31,602 nucleotides of DNA from a bacterium (GTDB taxonomy: Bacteria; Spirochaetota; UBA4802; UBA5550): NCBI GenBank assembly GCA_024224995.1, contig JAAENB010001276.1, forward strand, positions 1 through 31,602. Reading direction: 5' to 3'. The translations under genes were made by a program, and so were the position numbers. The notes beneath the pieces were generated by a model. The model was not told where the DNA came from, made no database searches, and saw only the letters and a list, made by a program, of their open reading frames with translations. Below, piece by piece: positions 7,499-16,500 of this stretch (the stretch's first letter is position 1; each line of letters starts with the position of its first letter).

Positions 7499-9079
7499 TT
7501 AAGGCTCCACCCTTAGAACTCCAAGAGCCGCGCCGCTGTACAATGTTTTCCCGTGGCCAATTTCCGTGGCAGCCCAGGTGCTGTTGTACCGTACCGTATT
7601 GCCTACGGGGTAAGAAAAAACCGAAATTCCGGTTTTCCAGTCCAGAGCTTCAAAAGTCCAGATACCGGCTCTCTGGCCAATATCATATATCAATCCTGAA
7701 GCAGCGCTCATTGTGGGGATGCCGTTGGGAAGGCTTACTTCTTTGTTGACCCAGGCAGAGGCAAGTTTTTTTGTCCCGGGATCCCAGACGAATTTTTCAG
7801 CGCCGTAAGGAGCAATCTCGGGATCGCCCGATCGCAGAATGCTGAAGATCCTGTTTTTGCTGTCTGTTTTAAGCTGGTTATTTACAACCAGGGCACCATA
7901 GCCTCTGACGCAAACCGATTGCTCGGAAAGGGTTTTTGTCGCGGAAGCATTACCGAAAGTAACAGGAACCTGGGCGGCAATCCTTCTGTCTTTAGAGCCG
8001 GGGATTTTTTTCCAGTTTGCCGGGATTTTGTCCCGCCAGAATAATACCAGGTGCATGAGTTCTTGACCGTCCGTTATAACAACAAATTTATCCTGGTTTC
8101 CTGTTCCCATAAGGGTAGGAGTGGAACCGGAGCCCAAACCCAGGCGTACCCCTTCAATATTTTCACCAATTTCATAATCGGCGCTCCAGCCGCCGTCTTT
8201 TTCATCAGTGGAAAGCTTCTCTCCGGTCCATTGAACGCGGTACATCTTTTGGCTGGTAACAACATAAATTCCACCGTCTTCGTCACAGGCGAGAGAATTG
8301 GAAATTTCTTCATTCTCTCCAAAACGAAAGTAAACTGCTTTGTCGAAGTTCCGGGATACAAGACAGAGAAGCCCGCCATTGGTGGTAACCGCGATCATGC
8401 CGTCGTAGGTAAGGGTAATGCCGTTGATTATTCGTACTTCATCTTCTTTTGTCTTTTTAAGTTTGCTCGCCGGTATTTCGAAAACGCCTTTGAGCGCGAT
8501 TGGTGAACCTGCTTTTCCTGACTCCGCGTCGCCATAGGCATAGATCTTTGTTAATTTCGGAAGAAAAAAGTCACCGTTTTTATCGATGAGCGTGTAGGCT
8601 CCGGATATGCCAATGTCGGGGTTAAGTAAATCAAAAAGCTTATAATCCGCTTTTTGTACACTGTCGATATAATTCAATTCTCCATCTTTGTACCGGGCTT
8701 TAAATACCGATCGAATATTGCTGCCCCAGAGAACCCGGCTTCCGTCGGGGTATTTGCCGGAAATAGCAATGGTAATGAGTCCCGGCATACCCTGAAGAGT
8801 CTCCAATTTTTTCCTCTCTATTTTTTTCTTCGGCCCTTCATAAGGAGAAGACGCCTGGCAATAGGGATTCCGGTGGCTCATGGGCCAGGGAGAATCGGCC
8901 AGGTATTTGTTTATGGGCGGTTCATTCCCGTCATCACTGTAATAGACCTTTTCCGCGTAAGCTTCTTGAGCCAACGGGCTTTTTTCCTTACCATCCAGCT
9001 CTTTGGTACAGCCTTGCAGGATGGCCACAAGTAATAGAATAGATGCTAAAAATAATACTGTTTTTGTTTGTAAAAGCAT
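7499..9079 (-). CDS. Predicted lipoprotein with beta-propeller-like (PQQ/WD-type) repeats
   Basis: A 526-residue exported protein. Residues 1-23 are a signal peptide and LQGC gives a lipobox with C24 as the modified cysteine. The mature part is rich in short beta strands and repeated patterns such as GGLLCLVSRN, GGIYVVTSQKM and WTFEALDWKTG that resemble blades of a quinoprotein or PQQ-like propeller. I see no catalytic motif, so it may act as a scaffold or binding protein. The ATG is well supported by AAAGGAG a few bases upstream. The gene is flanked on both sides by repeat-rich intergenic tracts and seems to be a single-gene unit. Lipoprotein status is firm; the propeller fold is an inference from pattern. 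Confidence 0.8.
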   Translation of the reverse strand: MLLQTKTVLFLASILLLVAILQGCTKELDGKEKSPLAQEAYAEKVYYSDDGNEPPINKYLADSPWPMSHRNPYCQASSPYEGPKKKIERKKLETLQGMPGLITIAISGKYPDGSRVLWGSNIRSVFKARYKDGELNYIDSVQKADYKLFDLLNPDIGISGAYTLIDKNGDFFLPKLTKIYAYGDAESGKAGSPIALKGVFEIPASKLKKTKEDEVRIINGITLTYDGMIAVTTNGGLLCLVSRNFDKAVYFRFGENEEISNSLACDEDGGIYVVTSQKMYRVQWTGEKLSTDEKDGGWSADYEIGENIEGVRLGLGSGSTPTLMGTGNQDKFVVITDGQELMHLVLFWRDKIPANWKKIPGSKDRRIAAQVPVTFGNASATKTLSEQSVCVRGYGALVVNNQLKTDSKNRIFSILRSGDPEIAPYGAEKFVWDPGTKKLASAWVNKEVSLPNGIPTMSAASGLIYDIGQRAGIWTFEALDWKTGISVFSYPVGNTVRYNSTWAATEIGHGKTLYSGAALGVLRVEP

Positions 9080-9216
9080 AAAATCTCCTTTTTCTTAATT
9101 AAAATATAATCTCTCAAGGAACTTGATCTGTTTGCCCCCTATCCCCCCGAGGGGGAAGAAGATGATGGAAAAAGGTTTCTAAACCCACAAAGGTACAGAG
9201 CCTTTCCAAAAACTCT

Positions 9217-9278
9217 TGCGACCCCTGCGAGGGGTGCGACCCCTGCGAGGGGTGCGACCCCTGCGAGGGGTTGGGGGG
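9217..9278. repeat. Second copy of the 18-bp hairpin tandem repeat (three units)
   Basis: Three perfect copies of TGCGACCCCTGCGAGGGG occupy 9217-9270, followed by the tail TTGGGGGG. This is the same unit, in a rotated register, as the four-copy array at 1805-1889. The left flank ACTCTT is also shared. Just upstream, around 9131-9152, is a related GC-rich hairpin with CCCCC and GAGGGGG arms. The remainder of the 258-base gap between 9080 and 9337 shows no gene. Confidence 0.9.
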
Positions 9279-9337
9279 TATAAACTAATTAATATCAAAA
9301 TTAATAAAATTAATCGACCGGATCTATAAATTCGGAT

Positions 9338-10444
9338 TTATTTTTTTAAGGTTTTGTTGGGGCCGTGGATTTTCCGGTATTTAACCGGGGACATGCCGGT
9401 GAATTTTGAAAAGGCATCGTAGAAAACCGATTTGGTGTTAAACCCCACAGCGAACGCGGTGGATAATATAGAGCGATCCGGCTCTAAGAGCAGAATTTTT
9501 TTTGCTTCTTCAACGCGAAAGCGGTTAATATAAGTGCTGAAATTGATTTTCAGCTGATTATTAAGAAATTCCGATAATTGGTGAGATGAAATGGAAAGAT
9601 GCTCAGCGAGTTTTTGAAGGGTAAGGTCTTCGTCATAAAATAACTTCTCCTCTTCCATAAGCTCAGTAAGGCGTGTCCTGAGCGTTTCGAGATTGAGCCC
9701 TTCTATTAAAGAACGTTCGTATCGTTTCTTCTTTATTTTTTTTCTGAACCAGTGCAGGAATTCAGGGTAGATTTGACCAACAATGTAGATAGAAATAACC
9801 AGGAGACTCAGCATTGTCATTGCAATCCTGGAAACGGTAATTTCTTTATAGATTAATGAAAGGATCATAAGAAAAAGAATAACAAGAGCCAGGCAAATAC
9901 CGGCAAATGATATTTTAACGGGACTATCCTTTTTTTCGGCAGATAAAAATGAAAAGACTCTTAATTTAACCAGTATAACGATAAAATAAATTGAAATGAG
10001 CACTATTCCCAATGAATGAAAGAGGAAAGGAATATTGTAAAATACCAGGGTATAATAAATATTTTTAAGAAAAGAGGAATTGCTGTAATACGTGATGGTT
10101 ATAAGAATACGGAGTAAAATTGCCCCTGCCGCCGGAATAAAATGGAGTAATTTTTTTTTGTCGATAGTATAATCGTATTTGAATATATATTGAAAATAGA
10201 GATACAGGGCAGGCCCAATTAAAAATTTAACGAACCGTATTGGCTGAAGCCCCACTTCAATGGGGGAACCGGCGTAAACAACAGTATAATACTGTTGAAG
10301 TTGTATAATTCCAATACAGGATAACAGTATACAAAGAAGCCGGTTCCCGGTTTTGTGCGCGGGATTGAGCAATTGCGTGAAACCCATTAGCAAAGCAAGC
10401 GCGCCGCCAAAGAATATTAATAAATTTGTAAGATCCGATAGCAT
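9338..10444 (-). CDS. Membrane-bound AraC-family regulator (7TM N-terminus, AraC-type HTH C-terminus)
   Basis: A transcriptional regulator with about seven transmembrane helices in its first two thirds and a double helix-turn-helix AraC DNA-binding domain at the C-terminus (roughly the last 100 residues, with LQKLAEHLSISSHQLSEFLN and the conserved FNTKSVFYDAFSKFTGMSP block). Such proteins are thought to couple a membrane signal directly to transcription. I place the start at the ATG at 10444 (368 residues) because the longer reading frame begins only with TTG at 10504 and adds an atypical hydrophobic segment; neither start has a good ribosome site, so this is uncertain. It is divergent from the small zinc-ribbon gene at 10574 and follows no other gene, so its target may be that divergent unit or an unlinked locus. 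Confidence 0.88.
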   Translation of the reverse strand: MLSDLTNLLIFFGGALALLMGFTQLLNPAHKTGNRLLCILLSCIGIIQLQQYYTVVYAGSPIEVGLQPIRFVKFLIGPALYLYFQYIFKYDYTIDKKKLLHFIPAAGAILLRILITITYYSNSSFLKNIYYTLVFYNIPFLFHSLGIVLISIYFIVILVKLRVFSFLSAEKKDSPVKISFAGICLALVILFLMILSLIYKEITVSRIAMTMLSLLVISIYIVGQIYPEFLHWFRKKIKKKRYERSLIEGLNLETLRTRLTELMEEEKLFYDEDLTLQKLAEHLSISSHQLSEFLNNQLKINFSTYINRFRVEEAKKILLLEPDRSILSTAFAVGFNTKSVFYDAFSKFTGMSPVKYRKIHGPNKTLKK

Positions 10445-10573
10445 AATGACAGAATAACAACATAGTGGAGAAAATATCAATATAAAAATATATGGGTATT
10501 TCAAACAGAAAAATTATCTGGACAAAATTTTGAGGATAAAAAATCATGCAATCAGTGTAGAGCTGGAATTCTC

Positions 10574-10987
10574 ATGAAAAAAAAAGACAACAACATCCTG
10601 GCTGCAAAAGTCATAGAAGTTAACCCGGATCATTATAGACTCCCCTGTTCCGAATGTGGAGAAATCGCGGCCAGTTTTAAAGTTGGTATGATGCAGTTTG
10701 AAAAGAAAAAAGGACTTATTTATAGAGGTATAACTCATTCGAAGTTATTGGGGTTAAGACATGCCAGGAAAATATTCAAATGGTTAAAAAAAGGTAATAT
10801 TTCAAAGGTTCATTATTACGTGCAAAAGAATGAACTAATGGAAGACGGTATTGACGCGTATTGCCCTGAATGTGATAAGATATACTGCCGAAAGGACTAT
10901 AATGTGTGTGAAGAATGGGATGAGGGATATTATGATTATGCCATTGGGATCTGTCCTTGCGGACATAAGAGAATTCTTGACAAGTAA
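10574..10987 (+). CDS. Small cysteine-rich (probable zinc-binding) protein, unknown function
   Basis: A 137-residue soluble protein with cysteine pairs typical of zinc ribbons: C25 and C28 (PCSEC), C97 and C100 with C105 nearby (YCPECDKIYC), C112, and C127/C129 with H131 (CPCGH). The middle segment is basic and helical (RHARKIFKWLKKG). No signal peptide is present. I do not recognise the family; a nucleic-acid-binding or metal-structural role is possible but unproved. The codon use is AT-rich, like the next gene. It is divergent from the AraC regulator, which makes it a candidate target. The ATG at 10574 has only a weak ribosome site. Confidence 0.7.
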   Translation: MKKKDNNILAAKVIEVNPDHYRLPCSECGEIAASFKVGMMQFEKKKGLIYRGITHSKLLGLRHARKIFKWLKKGNISKVHYYVQKNELMEDGIDAYCPECDKIYCRKDYNVCEEWDEGYYDYAIGICPCGHKRILDK

Positions 10988-11050
10988 TTCACCCCTGTAT
11001 ATCACTTTTGAAGTATTTTTAAAATAAGTTAAATATAATTAAATTTTTTC

Positions 11051-11077
11051 TTGTATAAAAATGTGACTCTGTATAAA
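11051..11077 (+). promoter_or_regulatory. Possible promoter of the small membrane-anchored protein gene
   Basis: TTGTAT (11051-11056) and TATAAA (11072-11077) are separated by 15 bases, 62 bases before the ATG at 11139. The spacer is short, so this is a weak call in an AT-rich gap. Confidence 0.3.
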
Positions 11078-11138
11078 TGTCGAAAGCTATTCAAAAATTT
11101 TATATTTTGTGAGTAGAAAATCTTTTTGGCATATTGGT

Positions 11139-11612
11139 ATGAATACACAAAAGTATATTAAATATTTTTTTTTATCCGTATTTGGCCTGATCTTTACTTC
11201 ATTTGCCGCTACAACGGTCTACTATAAAGTCATTCCCTATTTTGTCCTCAATGATATGGTTGAAAAGTTTGAAGACGCCTGTTATTCAAATAATCTTAAT
11301 GAGTTTTACCATGTCGTAACTAAAAATTCATCACTTGTTAAATATGTTAACGAAGAAACGGAAAGCAAAGGGATTAATTCTCTTTTTGACACGTTTAATA
11401 AGTTTCAAAAGGGTTTTTCAGTAATGAACATTCATTATAATGAGGTGGATGTTAAGAATCAAGATGGACAGAAAGAAACTATTCTGGGAAATATCAAAAA
11501 AGTGGCAAAAAAAGACGGAAGAGAAAAGATCTTAGGCAGAATAACACTGATAAAAGTAAATGAAGAATGGAAGGTTCACCAGTTTAAGTTTTCCAAATCA
11601 TTGAGAATTTAA
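11139..11612 (+). CDS. Small membrane-anchored protein of unknown function
   Basis: A protein of about 157 residues with an N-terminal transmembrane helix (KYFFLSVFGLIFTSFAATTV) and a periplasmic domain of about 120 residues. The soluble part, from ENDMVEKFEDA-like helix to a C-terminal strand set (RITLIKVNEEWKVHQFKF), resembles the shape of NTF2-like or DUF4878-type small alpha+beta domains, in which a helix packs on a curved sheet; this is an impression, not an assignment. A longer frame starts with GTG at 11109 but has no better ribosome site; I favour the ATG at 11139. It is AT-rich compared with the flanking enzyme genes, hinting at later acquisition. A hairpin terminator follows. Confidence 0.65.
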   Translation: MNTQKYIKYFFLSVFGLIFTSFAATTVYYKVIPYFVLNDMVEKFEDACYSNNLNEFYHVVTKNSSLVKYVNEETESKGINSLFDTFNKFQKGFSVMNIHYNEVDVKNQDGQKETILGNIKKVAKKDGREKILGRITLIKVNEEWKVHQFKFSKSLRI

Positions 11613-11637
11613 AAAAGTCAGTGATCCGGATGATATA

Positions 11638-11681
11638 TGAGCAGGCACTCGATGAGTTTCTGCTCACTGAGTGTCTGCTCA
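11638..11681. terminator. Hairpin terminator between convergent genes
   Basis: TGAGCAGGCACTC (11638-11650) pairs with GAGTGTCTGCTCA (11669-11681) at 12 of 13 positions around an 18-base loop. A T-rich run (GTTTTTTA) follows on the plus strand. It separates the plus-strand gene ending at 11612 from the minus-strand oxidase ending at 11694, and may serve both. Confidence 0.65.
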
Positions 11682-11693
11682 ATTGTTTTTTAC

Positions 11694-13415
11694 TTATTTA
11701 ATTTTTCTCCGGTTTTTACCCGCAGTATCAAGCCCCATTTGCCCCCCCGGGTTCATAATATTATTGGGATCGAAATGTTTTTTGATAGTTCTCAGCAAGC
11801 CCATCTGCTCCTTACCCAGGTGTTCTTCCATCCATGGTCCGATCATTCGACCTACTCCATGATGATGGCTCAGTGATCCCCCGCTTTTTTGAATGGTATC
11901 AATTATTCCATACTGGAATTTGATATATTCTTTAACATCATCGGTTTTTAAAAAGTAAATAAAATAGAGATTTGTTCCCTGGGCGTAAAAATGGGATCCG
12001 TGTGCCATGTTAATGGTATGCGGAAAACTTTTCATATAAGCCATAACTTCGTTGTAAACAGTATGCAGGTTGTCCCAGGTAACACTGGTTTCAAGAGTAT
12101 CCGACAGGATACCGAAATCCTGAAGATCTTCTCTCAGGTATGGGTGTTTATACCGGTCCGGTTCCCAGTGCCTGGTAGGATAGCCTGAGAGGTTAAGCCC
12201 TCCGTGCTTTTTACAGATTTTTTTTACGTTTTTCTTTATATTTTTAGTAAACCCTTTTTCTCCGTCGGCAGAACCGAGAAAGAGGCATTTTTTGCCCGGT
12301 TTAAAACCGCGAAGGGCAAAGAATTTATCAATGATGCTGCCATCGAAACCATAGAGCTTAAAAGCGAATTGGGTCTCTTCGTGGTCCAGGAGCCTGAAAA
12401 CAGCAGGCATACCAAACTCGCCCTGGGAAATTTCACGGCCTGCGTTGACGGCGTCTTCCCATGAGGGAAAAAGAAAGCTGAAATATTGCCGGTTTTGGGG
12501 CGTATGCCGGAAGATCTTCATCTTGAGCTCAACCAGAACACCATAGGTTCCTTCGCTTCCTTTCATAATATCGTTTATTTTTGGTCCTGTGGCAGTGGCC
12601 GGGTAGTCCAGGGTAGAAATGATACCGTTGGGAGTAATATATTCCTGGCTTAAAACAATATCATAAGCATCACCATAGTATGATGATTGCTGGCCCGAAC
12701 CAAGAGTAACAATCCATCCGCCAACTGAGGAATATTCAAAAGACTGGGGAAAATGACCGCAGGTATACCGCAGCCTGGTGTTAAATTGTTCCGGCGCGTT
12801 GTTGAGAACATCTTCATAGGCCGGACCCATCATCCCTGCCTGAACTACAGCAGTCTGGTCGCGTTCGTTAATTTCCAGGACTTTGTTCATGTGCGTGCTC
12901 ATAACCAGGGTTATTCCCCCTTTGGCCGGCTTCAGGCCGAAGTTAACAGAAGACCCGCCGCCGTAAACGTATATGGGAATTTTTTGCTGGTTGCAGTATT
13001 TAACAATCAGCTGAACGTCCTCTTTATGGCGGGGATGGACCACCAGGTCGGCAACAGCATCAATAATTTCTCTTCTCAGGTACATGGCCTCTTCAAGTGT
13101 TTTGCCCGTGGCAAACTTGAGCCTGTCATAATTATCAAAAGAGATGTTTTCCTCGCCAACAATGGCGGCAAATTTCTTGATCTGAGCCTTAGAGAGTTTA
13201 ACCGTTTTTTTGTAGTTAACGAGCTCATTTCCTTCAAACTGCTTCTCTTTGAAATCGCTATCAGTAAGATTAAAGGTTTCTTTAAGCTGCTCATAAAGCC
13301 TTGCGCTGGGGTGCTTGAATCCCAGGGGATTGCCCCACTTAAAAATTGACCGATATGAGCCCTCTACCGGTGCGTCTTCCTTCCAATCCGGTTCAAATTC
13401 CGGTTTTTTAGCCAT
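11694..13415 (-). CDS. FAD-binding oxidase, alkylglycerone-phosphate-synthase-like
   Basis: A flavoprotein of 573 residues in the VAO/PCMH superfamily. The FAD-binding half spans about residues 120-300 with YGGGSSVNFG (151-160), SSVGGWIVTLGSGQQSSYYG and KGSEGTYGV. A histidine triplet HHH at 517-519 followed by GVGRMIGPW, and the C-terminal FDPNNIMNPGGQMG, are hallmarks of alkyldihydroxyacetonephosphate synthase, which swaps an acyl chain for a fatty alcohol in ether-lipid synthesis. Many bacterial relatives keep these motifs without proven activity, so ether-lipid synthesis is plausible but not certain; D-lactate or glycolate oxidase-like activity is the main alternative. The ATG has GGAGG a few bases upstream. 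The promoter region carries a TGGTCCGACCA palindrome of FadR type, consistent with control by fatty-acid status. Confidence 0.9.
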   Translation of the reverse strand: MAKKPEFEPDWKEDAPVEGSYRSIFKWGNPLGFKHPSARLYEQLKETFNLTDSDFKEKQFEGNELVNYKKTVKLSKAQIKKFAAIVGEENISFDNYDRLKFATGKTLEEAMYLRREIIDAVADLVVHPRHKEDVQLIVKYCNQQKIPIYVYGGGSSVNFGLKPAKGGITLVMSTHMNKVLEINERDQTAVVQAGMMGPAYEDVLNNAPEQFNTRLRYTCGHFPQSFEYSSVGGWIVTLGSGQQSSYYGDAYDIVLSQEYITPNGIISTLDYPATATGPKINDIMKGSEGTYGVLVELKMKIFRHTPQNRQYFSFLFPSWEDAVNAGREISQGEFGMPAVFRLLDHEETQFAFKLYGFDGSIIDKFFALRGFKPGKKCLFLGSADGEKGFTKNIKKNVKKICKKHGGLNLSGYPTRHWEPDRYKHPYLREDLQDFGILSDTLETSVTWDNLHTVYNEVMAYMKSFPHTINMAHGSHFYAQGTNLYFIYFLKTDDVKEYIKFQYGIIDTIQKSGGSLSHHHGVGRMIGPWMEEHLGKEQMGLLRTIKKHFDPNNIMNPGGQMGLDTAGKNRRKIK

Positions 13416-13452
13416 AATAGTCCTCCACTCTTTAATTTGGTTCTCGGTCCGA

Positions 13453-13497
13453 TGGTCCGACCAATTATACTATGAGTTATCCCGTTTTTTTTGTCAA
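13453..13497 (-). promoter_or_regulatory. Promoter region with FadR/GntR-like operator for the FAD oxidase
   Basis: TGGTCCGACCA at 13453-13463 fits the TGGT-N3-ACCA pattern bound by FadR-type GntR regulators. An overlapping direct repeat GGTCCGA-T-GGTCCGA extends it to about 13446. On the minus strand TATAAT lies directly upstream at 13469-13464 and TTGACA at 13497-13492. The 22-base spacing between them is too long for a normal pair, so the real -10 may be a shifted hexamer such as TAGTAT. The operator would cover the transcription start. Confidence 0.55.
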
Positions 13498-13518
13498 GGA
13501 AAAACAGGTGAAAAGTAT

Positions 13519-13545
13519 TTGACGCGGCAGTATTACCAATATAAT
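13519..13545 (+). promoter_or_regulatory. Promoter of the giant signalling gene, very short leader
   Basis: TTGACG (13519-13524), a 15-base spacer and TATAAT (13540-13545) precede the ATG at 13563. The expected leader is about ten bases and contains no clear ribosome-binding site. Confidence 0.5.
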
Positions 13546-13562
13546 AATTTTATCAGAGTATT

Positions 13563-16500
13563 ATGAAAAAGATACCCGGCTACATAATTCAAGAAAAAAT
13601 TGATGATACCAGGTTTGCAGTTGTCTATCGCGGACAAAAAGAGAACACTCCGGGCACGGTTATCATCAAAGATTTAAAAACCGAAGCACCTACTCCATCT
13701 GAGATAGCCCGGTTTAAACAGGGCTATGAGGATATCAGGCGTTGTGCAGTTGATGGTATTATAACGGTTTATGATATCATTGAGCATCATAACAGCTTTG
13801 CCCTTATCCAGGAAGACTTTGATGGCGCCCCGCTAAAACAATTTTTATCTTCAAATAAAATGAGTATAAAAAGATTTCTTAAAATCGCAATAGCGCTTGC
13901 GGATATCCTGGGACACCTGCATAAAGAAAATATTATTCATAAAAATATAAACCCCGGGAATATTTTAATAAACAAAAAAAGTGGGAAAGTAAAAATATCC
14001 GGTTTTGGTGAGAAAGAAACGCTTGCCTATATTTCACCCGAACAGAGCGGAAGAATGAACCGGGACGTAGATTATCGTACTGATATTTATTCCCTGGGAA
14101 TTGTTTTTTATGAAATGCTAACGGGGAGCGTTCCGTTTGAAACAGATGATCCTATGGATATGATCCATTCTCATATCGCGCGGAAACCGGTGCCGCCCTT
14201 TGAATATGACTCGTCTATACCGGAAGTTTTATCGCTTATTGTTATGAAATTATTGTCAAAGACCGCGGAAGAGCGCTACCAGGGCTGCTTCGGGTTAAAA
14301 GCAGACCTGGAAAAATGCCTGGAGCAGCTTAATGAGAAGCGTAATGAGAAAGGAAAAATTAAAAAGTTTGAACTTGCCAAACACGATATTTCCATAGAAT
14401 TCAGGATACCCCGGGTTCTGGTTGGACGGGGAAAAGAGATTATTGTCCTCATGGAAACCTTTGACCGTATTTGCGCTTCTTCTACCAACAGCGTAGAGGC
14501 TGTCCTTGTTTCCGGTCATCCCGGTATTGGAAAATCTGTTCTTATAAATGAGATCCATAAACCAATCGTCGCGAAAAAAGGATACTTCATTTCCGGGAAG
14601 TATGATCAATTCAGGAGAGATATTCCCTACAGCGCGCTTATCCAGGCCTTCCAGGGACTGGTGGAACAAATACTTACGGAAAGTGAAGAAAATATCCGTG
14701 CCTGGAGCGAAGCGTTTAAAGAGGCTCTTGCTCCCAATGGAAAGATCCTTTGTGAAGTTATTCCCTCAATTGAAATTATAATCGGCAAACAGCCCCCGGT
14801 GCCCGAACCTGGTCCGGAGGAATCTCAAAACAGGTTCAATATTGTATTTATAAATTTTGTAAATGCCCTGGTGAAAAAGAACCGCCCTATTGTACTATTC
14901 CTGGATGATCTGCAATGGGCGGATTCCGCGAGCTTTAAGTTACTAAATATGTTAATAAGCAATCCAGCCATGCGGCATCTTTTTCTCATCGGGGCATACC
15001 GGGATACGGAAGTAGACGAACATCATTTACTTAAGACAACAATACGGGAAATAGAAAACGCGCAGGTGCCATTGAAAAACATTCTCCTCTTGCCGCTTAC
15101 TGTTGAACAGGTCGGCAGTTATCTATCCAGTCTCTTCCGGTGTAAAAAAGAGGCGGCATCGGCATTAGCTGAAATAATTCATAATAAAACCGGCGGTAAT
15201 CCCTTCTTTGTAAACCAGTTCCTGAAAACACTCTATGAAAGGGATCTGCTTAAATTGGATCCTCAATGGGGCTGGAAGTGGAATATTGAAGCAATCAGGC
15301 AAATGAAGGTTACCGAGAATGTCGTAGAATTTATGGCAGGCAGAATTGCTCACCTGCCTCCCGCGACACAGGAAATTCTAAAGATCTGCGCTTCCATTGG
15401 GAACAGGTTCGACCTGGAAACGGTTTCCATGATCTATGAAAAACCGATTGAAGAGACCCTGGCCGGGTTAACGTATGGCATACAGGAAGGCATGATCAGC
15501 TTTTATGGGAACCGGTACATGTTTTATCATGACAGGATCGAAGAAGCAGCGTACTCTCTTATTCCTGAAGATAAAAGAGCCGCGATGCATTATAAAATCG
15601 GGAGTTACCTGCTCAAAAATACAAAAAAAGAAGAGTTGAACGACAGCATCCTGGTAATTGTTGATCAACTCAATTCCGGAATTTCCATGATTTCCATGAC
15701 CTCCTCTGAGGAAGAAAAATACAAACTCGCGGGATTGAACCTGGAAGCGGCAAAAAAAGCAAGACTGTCGGCCGCGTATGAGTCCGCGTTTAATTATTTT
15801 AAAAACGGTCTTCGTTTAATACAAGGGATGGAATTCTGGCAAAAGGAGTATGCCCTGGCACTGGCGCTCTATACCGGGGCAACTGAAGCCGCTTACCTGA
15901 ATAATAACTATGAAGAGATGGAAGAGTTCGCGTCGGAAATATTAGAACATGCAGGGTCTATTCTGGATACAGTGCGGGTGTATGAAATAAGAATATCAGC
16001 ATTAATGGCTCAAAACAGGCTCCATGATGCTGTTGCTGCCGCCCTGGTTGTGTTGAAAATGCTCGGAGTAAAATTTCCAAAAAGAATTGGAAAGTTCGCG
16101 GTACTGGTTTCATTATTTAAAATAAAATCAGGACTCCTTCTCTCGGGAAAAGATTCCGGGAGTTTTACCGGTCTTCCAAAAATGAGTAATCCTTATTCTA
16201 TGGCGGCAATGCGCGTCATGTCTAAAGTGAGCACCAGCGCCTATTTTATTCAGCCCGAACTGATTCTTCTCATCGCGTTAAAGGGCGTTAGCCTTTCCAT
16301 TAAATATGGGAATTGCCCGGAGTCGGCTTTTACGTATATTGGGTATGGATTTGTTCACCAGGTTCTCGGGGATATTGATTCCGCGTATACACTTGGAACA
16401 GTGGCGTTAACGGTATTAAATAATATGGAAGCCAGGGGAGAGGAACCGAAATCACACCTGGTTGTGAACACCTTTATTCGCCACTGGAAAGAACATGTAC

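Noticed and set aside
10546..10560. Four-codon leader frame (MQSV) with a GAGG site upstream of the 10574 gene
   Set aside because: Too short to distinguish from chance; no attenuator-like structure follows.
11109..11138. GTG start extending the membrane-anchored protein by ten residues
   Set aside because: No ribosome site and the extension adds nothing before the membrane helix; ATG at 11139 preferred.
13464..13497. TTGACA and TATAAT as one promoter pair for the FAD oxidase
   Set aside because: The 22-base spacing is too long for sigma70; the region is kept only as a general promoter/operator call.
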